Positions 28,819 through 37,521 of a stretch of DNA of 64,000 nucleotides are shown here, piece by piece (the first letter of the stretch is position 1; the number at the start of each line of letters is the position of its first letter). The stretch is from the NCBI GenBank assembly GCA_000613465.1, contig BAJA01000033.1, positions 1-64,000 on the forward strand, written 5' to 3'. A program made the position numbers and the translations under genes. The notes below the pieces were generated by a model that saw nothing but the letters and a program-made list of their open reading frames with translations, ran no database searches and had not been told where the DNA came from. The DNA is from Bacteroides nordii WAL 11050 = JCM 12987 (GTDB taxonomy: Bacteria; Bacteroidota; Bacteroidia; Bacteroidales; Bacteroidaceae).

Positions 28819-30119
28819 AGAAAAAAGAAGTAGAGGTAAAGAAGAATGTATATGAATTGGCGCAGGAACGTTTGCGCATGATTTTTAAAGAGTTTGATAA
28901 CGTGTATATCTCCTTTTCGGGAGGAAAAGACAGTGGTGTACTTTTGAGTTTATGTATTGATTACATACGTCGTAACAATTTGAATGTGCGTATCGGAGTA
29001 TTTCATATGGATTATGAAATACAGTATAAAATGACAATTGACTATGTGGACCGTATGATCGAGGCTAATAAAGATATTATTGATGTGTATCGCGTTTGTG
29101 TTCCTTTCCGTGTGGCAACCTGTACGTCGATGTATCAGTCTTTCTGGCGTCCGTGGGAAAAAGGGAAAAAGAAACTGTGGGTACGTCCTATGCCGAAAGA
29201 TGCAATGACGGAGAAGGACTTTCCTTTTTATAATACTCAGATGTGGGACTATGAATTTCAGATGCGTTTTGCTAAATGGATACATGATAAAAAAGATGCA
29301 GTACGTACCTGTTGCCTTATTGGTATACGTACGCAGGAGAGCTTCAATCGGTGGAGGTGTATTTATCTGAATCGTAAATATCAGATGTACCATACGTATC
29401 GTTGGACTTCTAAAGTGGCAAACGATGTATATAATGCATATCCTATTTTCGACTGGAAAACAACAGACGTATGGACCGCCAATGGAAAATTTCATTGGGA
29501 TTACAACATCTTGTACGATTTGTATTATCGTGCCGGAGTGAATATAGAACGTCAGCGGGTGGCCAGCCCATTTATTGGCGAAGCTATAGAAAGTCTGTCT
29601 CTTTATCGGGTTATTGATCCTAATACCTGGGGAAAAATGGTAGGGCGTGTGAATGGAGTCAACTTCACCGGAATGTATGGAGGTACTCATGCTATGGGAT
29701 GGCAATCTATAAAACTTCCGGAGGGTTATACGTGGAGAGAATTTATGTATTTTCTTTTGTCTACATTACCAGAACGTGCGCGTAAGGGATACCTGAGGAA
29801 ACTGTCGGTTAGCGTTAATTTCTGGCGTACCAAAGGAGGATGTTTAGATGATGAAACCATACAAAAGCTGATTGCTGCCAAAATCCCTATTATTGTGATG
29901 GATAATAGTAATTATAAGACAGTGAAGAAGCCTGTTCGGATGGAGTATCAGGATGATATTAATATCGCGGAGTTCAGAGAAATTCCTACTTATAAGCGTA
30001 TGTGTATCTGTATTCTGAAAAATGACCATGCTTGTAAGTATATGGGATTTTCACCAACAAAAGAAGAGATTAGTAAGAGAAGTCAAATAATGGAACAATA
30101 TAAAAATATTCTGCAATGA
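28815..30119 (+). CDS. ibrA: IbrA-like PAPS-reductase-family protein (DUF3440)
   Basis: A 434-residue soluble protein with the N-type ATP-pyrophosphatase P-loop SGGKDSG at residues 35-41. It then follows the IbrA/DUF3440 pattern: YEIQYKMTIDYVDRM, FYNTQMWDYEFQMRFAKW, CCLIGIRTQESFNRWR, WKTTDVWTANGKF, and a Cys-containing C-terminus (MCICILKNDHACKYMG). The fold activates substrates through adenylation or acts on PAPS. In E. coli IbrA works with the ParB-like IbrB to raise expression of immunoglobulin-binding eib genes, and the biochemical reaction is not established. It overlaps both neighbours by four bases. Symbol given by family resemblance. Confidence 0.8.
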   Translation: MKKKEVEVKKNVYELAQERLRMIFKEFDNVYISFSGGKDSGVLLSLCIDYIRRNNLNVRIGVFHMDYEIQYKMTIDYVDRMIEANKDIIDVYRVCVPFRVATCTSMYQSFWRPWEKGKKKLWVRPMPKDAMTEKDFPFYNTQMWDYEFQMRFAKWIHDKKDAVRTCCLIGIRTQESFNRWRCIYLNRKYQMYHTYRWTSKVANDVYNAYPIFDWKTTDVWTANGKFHWDYNILYDLYYRAGVNIERQRVASPFIGEAIESLSLYRVIDPNTWGKMVGRVNGVNFTGMYGGTHAMGWQSIKLPEGYTWREFMYFLLSTLPERARKGYLRKLSVSVNFWRTKGGCLDDETIQKLIAAKIPIIVMDNSNYKTVKKPVRMEYQDDINIAEFREIPTYKRMCICILKNDHACKYMGFSPTKEEISKRSQIMEQYKNILQ

Positions 30120-30661
30120 GTTGTAAAAAAAGTCCTGTGTATGATGTGAGAGCTGTACCAGTAGATAAAGTGGTTGCTAATGATTATAATCCCAATATAG
30201 TTGCCCCGCCGGAAATGAAGCTATTAGAATTATCTATTTGGGAAGATGGATTCACTATGCCCTGTGTATGCTATTACGATAAAGAAAAAGACATGTATAT
30301 TCTGGTAGATGGCTTTCATAGATATTCTGTTCTGAAAACATCCAAACGTATTTTTCAACGCGAAAACGGCTTATTGCCGATTGTAGTTATTGACAAAGAT
30401 TTATCTAATCGAATGAGTTCTACGATTCGGCATAACCGTGCCCGTGGTGCTCATAATATTGAGTTGATGTGCCATATTGTTGCTGAATTGGATAAAGCAG
30501 GTATGTCTGATCAATGGATTATGAAGAATATTGGAATGGACAGGGATGAATTACTGCGTTTGAAACAGATTTCCGGATTGGCCGATTTGTTTGCTAATAA
30601 CGAATTTAGTATTCCGGAAAGAGAGTCTCCTATAAATTCAAAAGAAAGTACTGTGGTTTAG
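30116..30661 (+). CDS. ibrB: IbrB-like ParB/Srx-fold protein
   Basis: A 181-residue protein with a ParB/sulfiredoxin-type domain (residues ~8-110): VPVDKVVANDYNPN, YILVDGFHRYSVLK in place of the classical G-E-R-R motif, and STIRHNRARGAH. A helical C-terminal part looks like a helix-turn-helix (MSDQWIMKNIGMDRDELLRLKQ). ParB-fold domains bind nucleotides and DNA. The IbrB type always appears paired with an IbrA-like PAPS-reductase, as here. It starts within the ibrA stop (ATGA) and is followed by a very strong terminator, so the triad is an expression unit, possibly read through from the esterase gene. Confidence 0.8.
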   Translation: MSCKKSPVYDVRAVPVDKVVANDYNPNIVAPPEMKLLELSIWEDGFTMPCVCYYDKEKDMYILVDGFHRYSVLKTSKRIFQRENGLLPIVVIDKDLSNRMSSTIRHNRARGAHNIELMCHIVAELDKAGMSDQWIMKNIGMDRDELLRLKQISGLADLFANNEFSIPERESPINSKESTVV

Positions 30662-30682
30662 AATACAGCTTTTGATACTTAT

Positions 30683-30727
30683 AAACAGGTCCTTGTATTT
30701 TCAGAATACAAGGACCTGTTTTGTTTT
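30683..30727 (+). terminator. Terminator of the esterase/IbrAB unit
   Basis: A perfect 17-bp stem AAACAGGTCCTTGTATT/AATACAAGGACCTGTTT with a 5-nt loop and a T-rich tail, 21 bp after the ibrB stop. Confidence 0.95.
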
Positions 30728-31171
30728 TGTGAAAAGGAATATTTGCTTTGTATGTAAATTTTTGGTGTCTGAATTTGCTTAAAATGAAATTTTGAATATT
30801 CTGTTTTCTTGTTTTTTTATTTCGGACAAAGAGTCTCTTTGGTGTGCTCATAATTAGTGGATAGATACTCTTCTTTGTATCGGTGAAAGAGGATAAAAGG
30901 TTTATTTAAATCAATGGGATGTTCGATATTTGTAATGTAATAATTGCTCGGAGACAACCAGTTAATAATTATATATAAGTTGGTGGGGCTGATAAAATTG
31001 TTCTGTAAATCTGTTTAGTTAAATTGTAGACTCGCCAAAAAAAAGATGCAGGCGCATCTAATGTTTTTTGTAGATGTAAAGTCCACAGGTGATATAGATT
31101 TTGATAGAAAAATTTATATAACCTGTGGTTTGAAGTTTTTGTTGGTTTGTTTTTTATTGTCTCAGGATGAA
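30728..31171. other. Intergenic region with two hairpins
   Basis: No gene is visible. It contains a hairpin AGATGC-AGGC-GCATCT (31044-31059) flanked by eight A on the left and a T-run on the right, so it could terminate transcripts in either direction. A second dyad CCACAGGT...ACCTGTGG sits at 31083-31128. The layout would fit a small RNA, but I see no clear promoter. Confidence 0.4.
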
Positions 31172-31215
31172 ATAAAAAAAAGAAAGGAAGTTGCAATCAC
31201 TGCACCTCCCTTTCT
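31172..31215 (-). terminator. Terminator of the downstream HTH gene
   Basis: On the minus strand: AGAAAGGGAGGTGCA, loop GTGAT, TGCAACTTCCTTTCT, then eight T. It lies about 30 bp after the stop of the 31244-32203 gene. Confidence 0.85.
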
Positions 31216-31243
31216 ACATCACTGAATAGAGAATTACGGAGAA

Positions 31244-32203
31244 TTATAGTTGTTCTATTATCTCTTTTTGTCGTTCCATAAAATTAATACGTTGCACTTC
31301 TCCACTTTCGGAAATTAGAGTTGAATGTCTTCTGAGGGATTGTATCCAATTCTTTTGTAAAGTACATATTTGTTGATTTTGTGAATCCATTGAGTTTATA
31401 GAGTATACCCTAAACAGGCTGATCTGAAAATCACTCTTCTCAATGTAAGTATATGTTGCTTCAAAGTTGATATTTGATAGATAGATGGCTACCTTGTTTC
31501 CATTATTAAATTCTCCTTTTATAGATAACTGTTCCAATTCATGTAATAATAGGAGAAGTTCATTCTTTAACTGTTTTACATCTTCTTCTGAAATCAGATT
31601 TAATCCTGCAAAATACTTAATTTCTTTTATGAATGAGTAGAAGATATTACTATCCCATATAAAACAGGTTTTCTTACAATGTTTTACTGTTTCACTCAAT
31701 TTTTTATGTGCAGAAACGACTTTCTCAGGAACTTGCATTTCGGCTAATGAGTGAGGAGTTTTTATTTTCCCGTTTTGATATACCCAGCGACACAAGCGAA
31801 ATTTAGACAGACTCTCATAAGCTGAATAGAGTGTGAAAGGAATTATATTGGCTGCGGTATATATGGTTGTACTATCATCATTTCTGATATAATTAAAGAT
31901 TCTCAGATAACGTTCCAGTATTTCATAATAACTTTCTATCGGATCGGGTGAATGTTGCAGATTCAGATCGAATGTAGCCCGGTTTGACAGGTGATTGCCA
32001 ATTATCTGATCGATGGATATTCCGAGTTTGTGAGATATAACAGCGACTTCATCAAAAGTGAAAGCTACCTCTCCGCGTAGTCTGCGATAAACGGCCTCTT
32101 TTCCCATACATAGTGTATTAGTTAGAAAATTGGCAAGTGTTTCTTTTGGAGCGATACGCTCTTTCATTTCATTGATGAGTTCGTTTACTATACTATTCTT
32201 CAT
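31244..32203 (-). CDS. HTH-type regulator-like protein, paralogue 1
   Basis: A 319-residue soluble protein. Residues ~30-68 form a Cro/C1-like or BetR-like helix-turn-helix (MGKEAVYRRLRGEVAFTFDE, AVISHKLGISIDQIIG). The rest is a long helical domain of a kind common in Bacteroides but without a function known to me; conserved blocks are SKFRLCRWVYQN, FIWDSNIF, LLLLLHELEQL, YLSNINFEATYTYIE and NWIQSLRRHSTLIS. It is clearly paralogous to the neighbouring gene at 32443-33408 along its whole length. The genes are 239 bp apart on the same strand, each with room for its own promoter. A target is not evident. Confidence 0.75.
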   Translation of the reverse strand: MKNSIVNELINEMKERIAPKETLANFLTNTLCMGKEAVYRRLRGEVAFTFDEVAVISHKLGISIDQIIGNHLSNRATFDLNLQHSPDPIESYYEILERYLRIFNYIRNDDSTTIYTAANIIPFTLYSAYESLSKFRLCRWVYQNGKIKTPHSLAEMQVPEKVVSAHKKLSETVKHCKKTCFIWDSNIFYSFIKEIKYFAGLNLISEEDVKQLKNELLLLLHELEQLSIKGEFNNGNKVAIYLSNINFEATYTYIEKSDFQISLFRVYSINSMDSQNQQICTLQKNWIQSLRRHSTLISESGEVQRINFMERQKEIIEQL

Positions 32204-32442
32204 ACTTGCTTATATTGCTTTTAGTGATTTTCTTGTCGAAAAATGATTTTATGCAAATATAAAGCTTCCTGTCTGATAATTAGTATGGAATAAAACGTAA
32301 TAGTGAGTTGCGTTATTTCTTATTTTATTGTTTTGTGTAATGTAGATTATGAAAAATGAAATTATACAAAAATAAAGCAAACGTATTTTCGTTATGAGAA
32401 AATGTATTTGCTTTTGATTCTGAATATCATTGATATATCTTT

Positions 32443-33408
32443 TTATAATGTATCAATTATCTCTCTTTGCTTTTGGAAGAATTGTATACGTTGCATTTCT
32501 CCACTAACGGAGATTAGTGTAGAAAACTTTTTTAATGACTGAATCCATTCTTTTAAACTCTTACACATTTCAATATCTTGTGTCGTGATGGAGTTTATAG
32601 CATAAACACGTATCATACTCAGATGTACATTGCTACTTTCTACGTAACTATAGGTTGCTTCAAAGTTAATATTAGAAATATATATATTAACCTCATTGTC
32701 GGATTCGAATTTTCCTTTTCTTGCCAAGTTCTCTAATTCGTCCAATAACAGTAACAACTCTTCCTTGATCTCTTGTCTGGCCTTGTCGGAGATGAGCTGA
32801 ATGCTCGAAAAATATTCCAGATCATTCACTATGTGGGAAAAAATATTGCTATCCCATATAAAACTTGTACTATGAATCTGTTCTGCAGCATTTACAAAGT
32901 CTTTTTGAATATCTTGTAGTTTGGCTGGTATCTCCAAATCGTCAAAATGCTTGCAACCGATATTTTCATTCTGATACATCCATTTAAACAGTCTGAACTT
33001 AGACAATATATCGTGTTTAAGATATAATGTCTGTGGGATAGTGTTGGAAGATGTAGCCAATTCAGAAATGGGATCATCTTCTATACTTTTTAATAGCTCG
33101 GTATACTTATTTATAATATCGTAATATGTTTCAAAGGGATTACTGTGGTGAACCACATTCATGTCAAAAACGGCGTTTTCCTTAAAACTTACTCCTATCA
33201 TCTTGTCGAGTGATACTCCCAGTTTTCTGGAAATAATAGCAGCTTCTGTCAGAGTGAAAGGAACTTCTCCACGTAGTCGTCTGTATACGGCTTCTCTACC
33301 GATAAACAAATTGTCCATTAATACGTTTGCTATATTACTGTTTGCCGGTATTTTTTCTTTTATGGCTTCAATGAGCCCTTCATTTAATTTATTTGTTATC
33401 ATAATCAT
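32443..33408 (-). CDS. HTH-type regulator-like protein, paralogue 2
   Basis: Full-length paralogue of the preceding gene: HTH block GREAVYRRLRGEVPFTLTEA, SKFRLFKWMYQN, FIWDSNIFSHIV, LLLLLDELENLARKGKF, YISNINFEATYSYVE, EWIQSLKKFSTLISVSGEMQR. The frame is open upstream to 33465, but the ATG at 33408 has an AAGAAAAGG Shine-Dalgarno-like sequence just before it and gives the start that matches paralogue 1. It is divergent from the UDP-glucuronate decarboxylase gene. The central C-terminal region is better conserved between the two than a bare linker would be, so it is probably a ligand- or protein-sensing domain. Confidence 0.75.
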   Translation of the reverse strand: MIMITNKLNEGLIEAIKEKIPANSNIANVLMDNLFIGREAVYRRLRGEVPFTLTEAAIISRKLGVSLDKMIGVSFKENAVFDMNVVHHSNPFETYYDIINKYTELLKSIEDDPISELATSSNTIPQTLYLKHDILSKFRLFKWMYQNENIGCKHFDDLEIPAKLQDIQKDFVNAAEQIHSTSFIWDSNIFSHIVNDLEYFSSIQLISDKARQEIKEELLLLLDELENLARKGKFESDNEVNIYISNINFEATYSYVESSNVHLSMIRVYAINSITTQDIEMCKSLKEWIQSLKKFSTLISVSGEMQRIQFFQKQREIIDTL

Positions 33409-33611
33409 TGTCCTTTTCTTGTTTTCTTGATTTAAAACAAATAAGAGTAGAGAGATGTTTCGCATATCGCAACTATTTTCATTTTGTGGTTCATTTTTTG
33501 GCTTGTGTGGGGGTGAATGAAATTTTATATGAAATAAAAAAAGTTCATAATATTTGCATAATTAGGGTGAATCGTCTACATTTGTCCGTGCATAAATGGA
33601 ACTTATAATAC

Positions 33612-34547
33612 ATGAAAAGAATATTAGTTAGCGGTGGGGCCGGATTTATAGGTTCACATCTCTGTACCAGATTGGTGAATGAAGGTAATGATGTTATTTG
33701 TTTAGATAACTTGTTTACAGGTTCAAAGAGTAATATCGTGCATTTGATGGACAATTATCATTTTGAGTTTGTACGTCATGATGTGGCATTTCCATATAGT
33801 GCAGAGGTTGATGAAATTTATAATTTAGCTTGCCCTGCTTCCCCTATACATTATCAACATGATGCCATTCAGACGATAAAGACGTCTGTAATGGGGGCTA
33901 TTAATATGCTGGGATTGGCTATGCGTGTAAATGCTAAGATATTGCAGGCTTCTACCAGTGAGGTGTATGGTGACCCGATGGTACATCCACAACCTGAAAG
34001 CTATTGGGGGAATGTAAACCCTATTGGCTATCGTTCATGTTATGACGAGAGTAAAAGATGTGCCGAAACTCTTTTTATGGATTATTATCGTCAAAATGAT
34101 GTTCGCGTAAAGATTATCCGCATTTTCAATACATACGGTCCTCGTATGCTTCCTAACGACGGACGAGTTGTTTCTAATTTTATAGTTCAGGCATTGCAAA
34201 ATCAGGATATTACTATTTATGGTTCGGGAGAACAAACACGCAGTTTTCAGTATGTAGATGATTTGATCGAAGGAATGATCCGGATGATGAATACTCCTGA
34301 TGATTTTACAGGACCTGTGAATATTGGTAACCCTAATGAGTTTTCTATCCTTGAATTGGCAAAAAAAGTAATTGAACTGACTGGTTCGAAATCAAAGATT
34401 ATATTTAAGCCTTTGCCGCATGATGACCCTAAACAGCGTCAGCCGGATATTACATTGGCAAAGGAGAAATTGAATTGGAAACCAACGGTAGAACTGGAGG
34501 AAGGTCTTGGACGTATGATTAATTATTTTAAAGATTATAAAGTATAA
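33612..34547 (+). CDS. UDP-glucuronate decarboxylase (UDP-xylose synthase)
   Basis: A 311-residue extended short-chain dehydrogenase. It has the NAD-binding GGAGFIGSH at residues 8-16, the UXS-specific ACPASPIHYQ and STSEVYGDP, the catalytic YDESKR, and the RIFNTYGPRM and EQTRSFQYVDDLIEG motifs. It converts UDP-glucuronic acid to UDP-xylose in the cytosol, providing xylose for surface glycans. 26 bp upstream of the REC-kinase gene and probably co-transcribed. Intact and of normal length. Confidence 0.9.
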   Translation: MKRILVSGGAGFIGSHLCTRLVNEGNDVICLDNLFTGSKSNIVHLMDNYHFEFVRHDVAFPYSAEVDEIYNLACPASPIHYQHDAIQTIKTSVMGAINMLGLAMRVNAKILQASTSEVYGDPMVHPQPESYWGNVNPIGYRSCYDESKRCAETLFMDYYRQNDVRVKIIRIFNTYGPRMLPNDGRVVSNFIVQALQNQDITIYGSGEQTRSFQYVDDLIEGMIRMMNTPDDFTGPVNIGNPNEFSILELAKKVIELTGSKSKIIFKPLPHDDPKQRQPDITLAKEKLNWKPTVELEEGLGRMINYFKDYKV

Positions 34548-34573
34548 AACAACCAGATAAAGCTATATAAAAG

Positions 34574-35701
34574 ATGAACATGGAAATAAATCCTTCAGAA
34601 TACAAAATACTAATTGTAGATGACGTAATGTCGAATGTATTGTTGCTGAAGGTGCTTCTTACTAATGAGAAGTTTCAGATTGCGACAGCCAGTAACGGTC
34701 GTCAAGCGTTGGATCAGGTGACAAAAGAGAAACCTGATCTTGTTCTGTTGGATGTGATGATGCCTGATATGAGTGGCTTTGAAGTTTCTCAGCAACTGAA
34801 AGCTAATCCGGAAACGGCAGAAATTCCGATCATCTTTTTGACTGCTTTGAATAGTACGGCAGATATCGTGAAAGGCTTTCAGGTAGGAGGCAATGACTTT
34901 ATTTCAAAACCTTTTAATAAAGAAGAGTTGATCATTCGTGTCACTCACCAAATCTCGCTGATTGCTGCTAAGCGTATAATTGTAGCACAGACAGAGGAAT
35001 TGAGAAAGACGATTATCGGACGTGATAAGCTTTATTCTGTAATAGCTCATGACCTTCGTTCGCCGATGGGATCTATTAAAATGGTATTGAATATGCTTAT
35101 ATTGAATCTGCCAAGTGATACTATAGGACCGGAGATGTATGAGTTGCTGACGATGGCTAATCAGACAACGGAGGACGTGTTCTCTTTGCTTGATAATTTA
35201 TTGAAATGGACTAAGAGTCAGATCGGTAAGTTGAAGGTAGTATATCAGGATATTGATATGGTAGAAGTTACTGAAGGGGTGATAGAGATCTTCTCGATGG
35301 TAGCTGAACTGAAAAAGATCAGTATTCGTTTGGAAACACCAAGCAAGTTGGACGTACATGCTGACATTGATATGATAAAAACAGTTATCCGTAATTTGCT
35401 TAGTAATGCTATTAAGTTTAGTAATGAAGAAACTGAGATATTAGTAACAGTACAAGAACAGGAGGGTATGGCTGTGGTGAGTGTAAAAGACAGTGGTTGT
35501 GGTATCGACGAAGAGAACCAGAAAAAACTGTTGCATACAGATACTCATTTCAGTACTTTTGGAACAAATAATGAAGAGGGTTCCGGACTTGGTTTGCTTC
35601 TCTGCCAAGACTTTGTTATTAAGAATGGCGGTAGGTTGTGGTTTACATCTGCTAAGGGAGAAGGATCTACATTCAGTTTCTCTATCCCATTGAAAAAATA
35701 A
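34574..35701 (+). CDS. Soluble REC-histidine kinase hybrid
   Basis: A 375-residue cytoplasmic signalling protein with reversed order. An N-terminal receiver (DD at 16-17, phospho-Asp60 in LVLLDVMMPD, Lys in SKPF) is followed by a HisKA domain (His159 in YSVIAHDLRSPMG) and an HATPase (LLSNAIKFS N-box, DSGCGID, GSGLGLLL). There is no membrane segment. Such proteins take phosphate from another kinase through the receiver and may relay it further. It follows the decarboxylase by 26 bp and ends at a clear terminator. No DNA-binding output and no partner nearby, so the target is unknown. Confidence 0.88.
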   Translation: MNMEINPSEYKILIVDDVMSNVLLLKVLLTNEKFQIATASNGRQALDQVTKEKPDLVLLDVMMPDMSGFEVSQQLKANPETAEIPIIFLTALNSTADIVKGFQVGGNDFISKPFNKEELIIRVTHQISLIAAKRIIVAQTEELRKTIIGRDKLYSVIAHDLRSPMGSIKMVLNMLILNLPSDTIGPEMYELLTMANQTTEDVFSLLDNLLKWTKSQIGKLKVVYQDIDMVEVTEGVIEIFSMVAELKKISIRLETPSKLDVHADIDMIKTVIRNLLSNAIKFSNEETEILVTVQEQEGMAVVSVKDSGCGIDEENQKKLLHTDTHFSTFGTNNEEGSGLGLLLCQDFVIKNGGRLWFTSAKGEGSTFSFSIPLKK

Positions 35702-35739
35702 ACAAGAGAAAATTTATATTATAAGTATTATAAATTATA

Positions 35740-35785
35740 CCCGAAGCCTGCTTTATAGAGAAAGAGGGCTTCGGGATTCTTTTTT
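35740..35785 (+). terminator. Terminator after the REC-kinase gene
   Basis: A 9-bp GC-rich stem CCCGAAGCC/GGCTTCGGG with an 18-nt loop, followed by ATTCTTTTTT. Confidence 0.85.
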
Positions 35786-35801
35786 ACAAGATATATCTAT
35801 T

Positions 35802-36185
35802 ATGAAATTACGTTTTTACTATCTCGCTTTATGGATACTTATAGTTGTTCTTGGACTCGGTTCACGGACTTACGGTGATTATTTGCCTTCATGGGTTGCT
35901 ACTTATGCCGGAGATACACTGTGGGCTGCCATGGTATATTTTGGAATAAGTTTTCTTTTTCCTTTTACCCGTTTATTGCGAAGAGCGACGATTGCTCTGC
36001 TGTTTTCTTATTGTATTGAAGTGAGCCAGCTTTATCAGGCCGATTGGATAAATGTAATTCGGGGTACTACTTTGGGGGCTTTGGTTTTGGGACACGGATT
36101 TTTATGGTCTGATATGTTGTGCTATACAATTGGGGTTGGACTGGCAGTATTGATAGACTTCTTCTTTACTACTCATAAGAGGTAA
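35802..36185 (+). CDS. DUF2809-like small membrane protein
   Basis: 127 residues with four hydrophobic segments (about 7-22, 40-55, 60-75 and 100-122). GSRTYGDYLPSWVATYAGDTLWA and FSYCIEVSQLYQADWINVIRGTTLG (shown in part: GDYLPSWVATYAGDTLWA) are hallmarks of the DUF2809 family of inner-membrane proteins of unknown function. It starts directly behind a terminator, so it is transcribed separately. Intact. Confidence 0.8.
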   Translation: MKLRFYYLALWILIVVLGLGSRTYGDYLPSWVATYAGDTLWAAMVYFGISFLFPFTRLLRRATIALLFSYCIEVSQLYQADWINVIRGTTLGALVLGHGFLWSDMLCYTIGVGLAVLIDFFFTTHKR

Positions 36186-36219
36186 CATGTAGGACATGAG
36201 CAAAACAGAATATTCTTTA

Positions 36220-36292
36220 TTAGACAGAAGAACATAAGAACAAATAAGAAAACATGAGTTACATCATACTGTGAATATGTTCTTCTGTCTAA
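36220..36292. other. Perfect 17-bp inverted repeat between convergent genes
   Basis: TTAGACAGAAGAACATA (36220-36236) pairs with TATGTTCTTCTGTCTAA (36276-36292) across a 39-nt loop. It lies between the DUF2809-like gene and the minus-strand small gene. It could act as a bidirectional terminator, although T-tracts are weak. Confidence 0.55.
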
Positions 36293-36319
36293 AAATAATT
36301 CTTTGGTCGTTTAGCTCCA

Positions 36320-36508
36320 TTATATAGCGTTAGGAATTATTGCCGCGATATAACAATTATCATCCGGATATTCGGATTTAAAGATATTATAGGCTATACC
36401 TATTGCCTCTTCTGGCGAATCAGCTTCAATATTCTCCTTAATATTAAGAGATTCAATCTCTTTGCCTTCTTTTACGAGTACATAATAAATGATCACAACA
36501 TACTTCAT
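36320..36508 (-). CDS. Small acidic hypothetical protein
   Basis: 62 residues, MKYVVIIYYVLVKEGKEIES and onward, with an EADSPEEAIGIAYNIFKSEYPDD stretch (in part DSPEEAIGIAYNIF) that reads like a compact alpha/beta domain. An ATAAGG sequence is close upstream of the ATG. It is the only frame with coding character in the interval 36300-36520. No family recognised; it could be a regulatory or stress-related small protein. Confidence 0.5.
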   Translation of the reverse strand: MKYVVIIYYVLVKEGKEIESLNIKENIEADSPEEAIGIAYNIFKSEYPDDNCYIAAIIPNAI

Positions 36509-36664
36509 ACCTTATGATATTTAAGTGCCGGAAATAGTGCCGGAAATACAAACATACGCCTTTTTATTCATAAAATCAAAATAAGTAATAGAAGTATTCT
36601 ATGCAGAAATAAGCCTGTATGGATAAAAAAATAGATTTGAGGAGAGAAATAGGAAGCATTTTTA

Positions 36665-36672
36665 TACTTTTG
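36665..36672 (+). promoter_or_regulatory. Possible -7 box for the DUF6064-like gene
   Basis: TACTTTTG fits TAnnTTTG, 46 bp before the ATG at 36719. A TTTG at 36636-36639 is 25 bp upstream, slightly too far for a standard -33 element. Confidence 0.35.
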
Positions 36673-36718
36673 CGACCGATTTGGGATAAGATACAATCGC
36701 GCGAAGAAAATAAACGTT

Positions 36719-37444
36719 ATGGATATATTTTGGAACACTATTGCGGGGTACAACTCGGCTACCTGGCTTTTTCAGTTGATAATTGTTATCATTGGTATCA
36801 TTCTCACAGGGTTATTGTTGAGAAGGCCAGAGTCGTGGGTAAAGTTGTCGATGAAGTTTTATCTTATATTCCTTTACATATGGATTGCGGTGGTGTATTA
36901 CTATATTTATTGTGCCGAACGTAGTTACAATGTTGTGATGGCTTTGTTTTGGGGAGTGATGGCCGTAATATGGATATGGGATACTTTGACCGGATATACT
37001 ACATTGGAGCGTAGCCGTAAATATGATGGTCTGGCATATATCCTGCTGGCTATGCCTTTTATTTATCCTTTACTTTCTTTGGCACGCGGACTAACATTTC
37101 CGGGTATTACCTCTCCGGTGATGCCTTGTTCGGTAGTGGTATTTACTATCGGGTTGCTATTGTTGTTTGCTCGTAAAGTGAATATGTTTCTTGTACTTTT
37201 CCTTTGCCATTGGTCGCTCATCGGACTATCCAAGACCTATTTCTTTCATATTCCTGAGGATTTTTTGCTTGCCAGTGCTTCTGTGCCGGCACTTTATCTT
37301 TTCTTCAGAGAATATTTTCTGAACAGGTTGCATACCGATACACAACCCAGAGCAAAACTTATTAATTTATTACTTGTCTCTGTTTGTATTGCTTTGGGGG
37401 TTATTCTTACAGTTACCATGTTTCTACAACTGACTCCGGCCTAA
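36719..37444 (+). CDS. DUF6064-like polytopic membrane protein
   Basis: 241 residues with about seven transmembrane segments. The start MDIFWNTIAGYNSATWLFQ and the central YYYIYCAERSYNVVMALFWG resemble DUF6064 membrane proteins of unknown function. It stands alone on the plus strand, flanked by a minus-strand small gene and by the convergent dehydrogenase gene. Intact. Confidence 0.7.
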   Translation: MDIFWNTIAGYNSATWLFQLIIVIIGIILTGLLLRRPESWVKLSMKFYLIFLYIWIAVVYYYIYCAERSYNVVMALFWGVMAVIWIWDTLTGYTTLERSRKYDGLAYILLAMPFIYPLLSLARGLTFPGITSPVMPCSVVVFTIGLLLLFARKVNMFLVLFLCHWSLIGLSKTYFFHIPEDFLLASASVPALYLFFREYFLNRLHTDTQPRAKLINLLLVSVCIALGVILTVTMFLQLTPA

Positions 37445-37521
37445 TCGTGTGGTCATTCTTGTCAAGAGCAGATTTATTGATTATTAACCTAAAAACAGTT
37501 TTTGGAGGAGAGAATATCTGT

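Noticed and set aside
28950..29705. Long minus-strand frame opposite ibrA
   Set aside because: Shadow of a well-supported gene; no domain, low-complexity composition.
36619..36924. 101-codon frame before and across the DUF6064-like gene
   Set aside because: Overlaps a well-formed membrane-protein gene in another frame; its first part spans the probable promoter.
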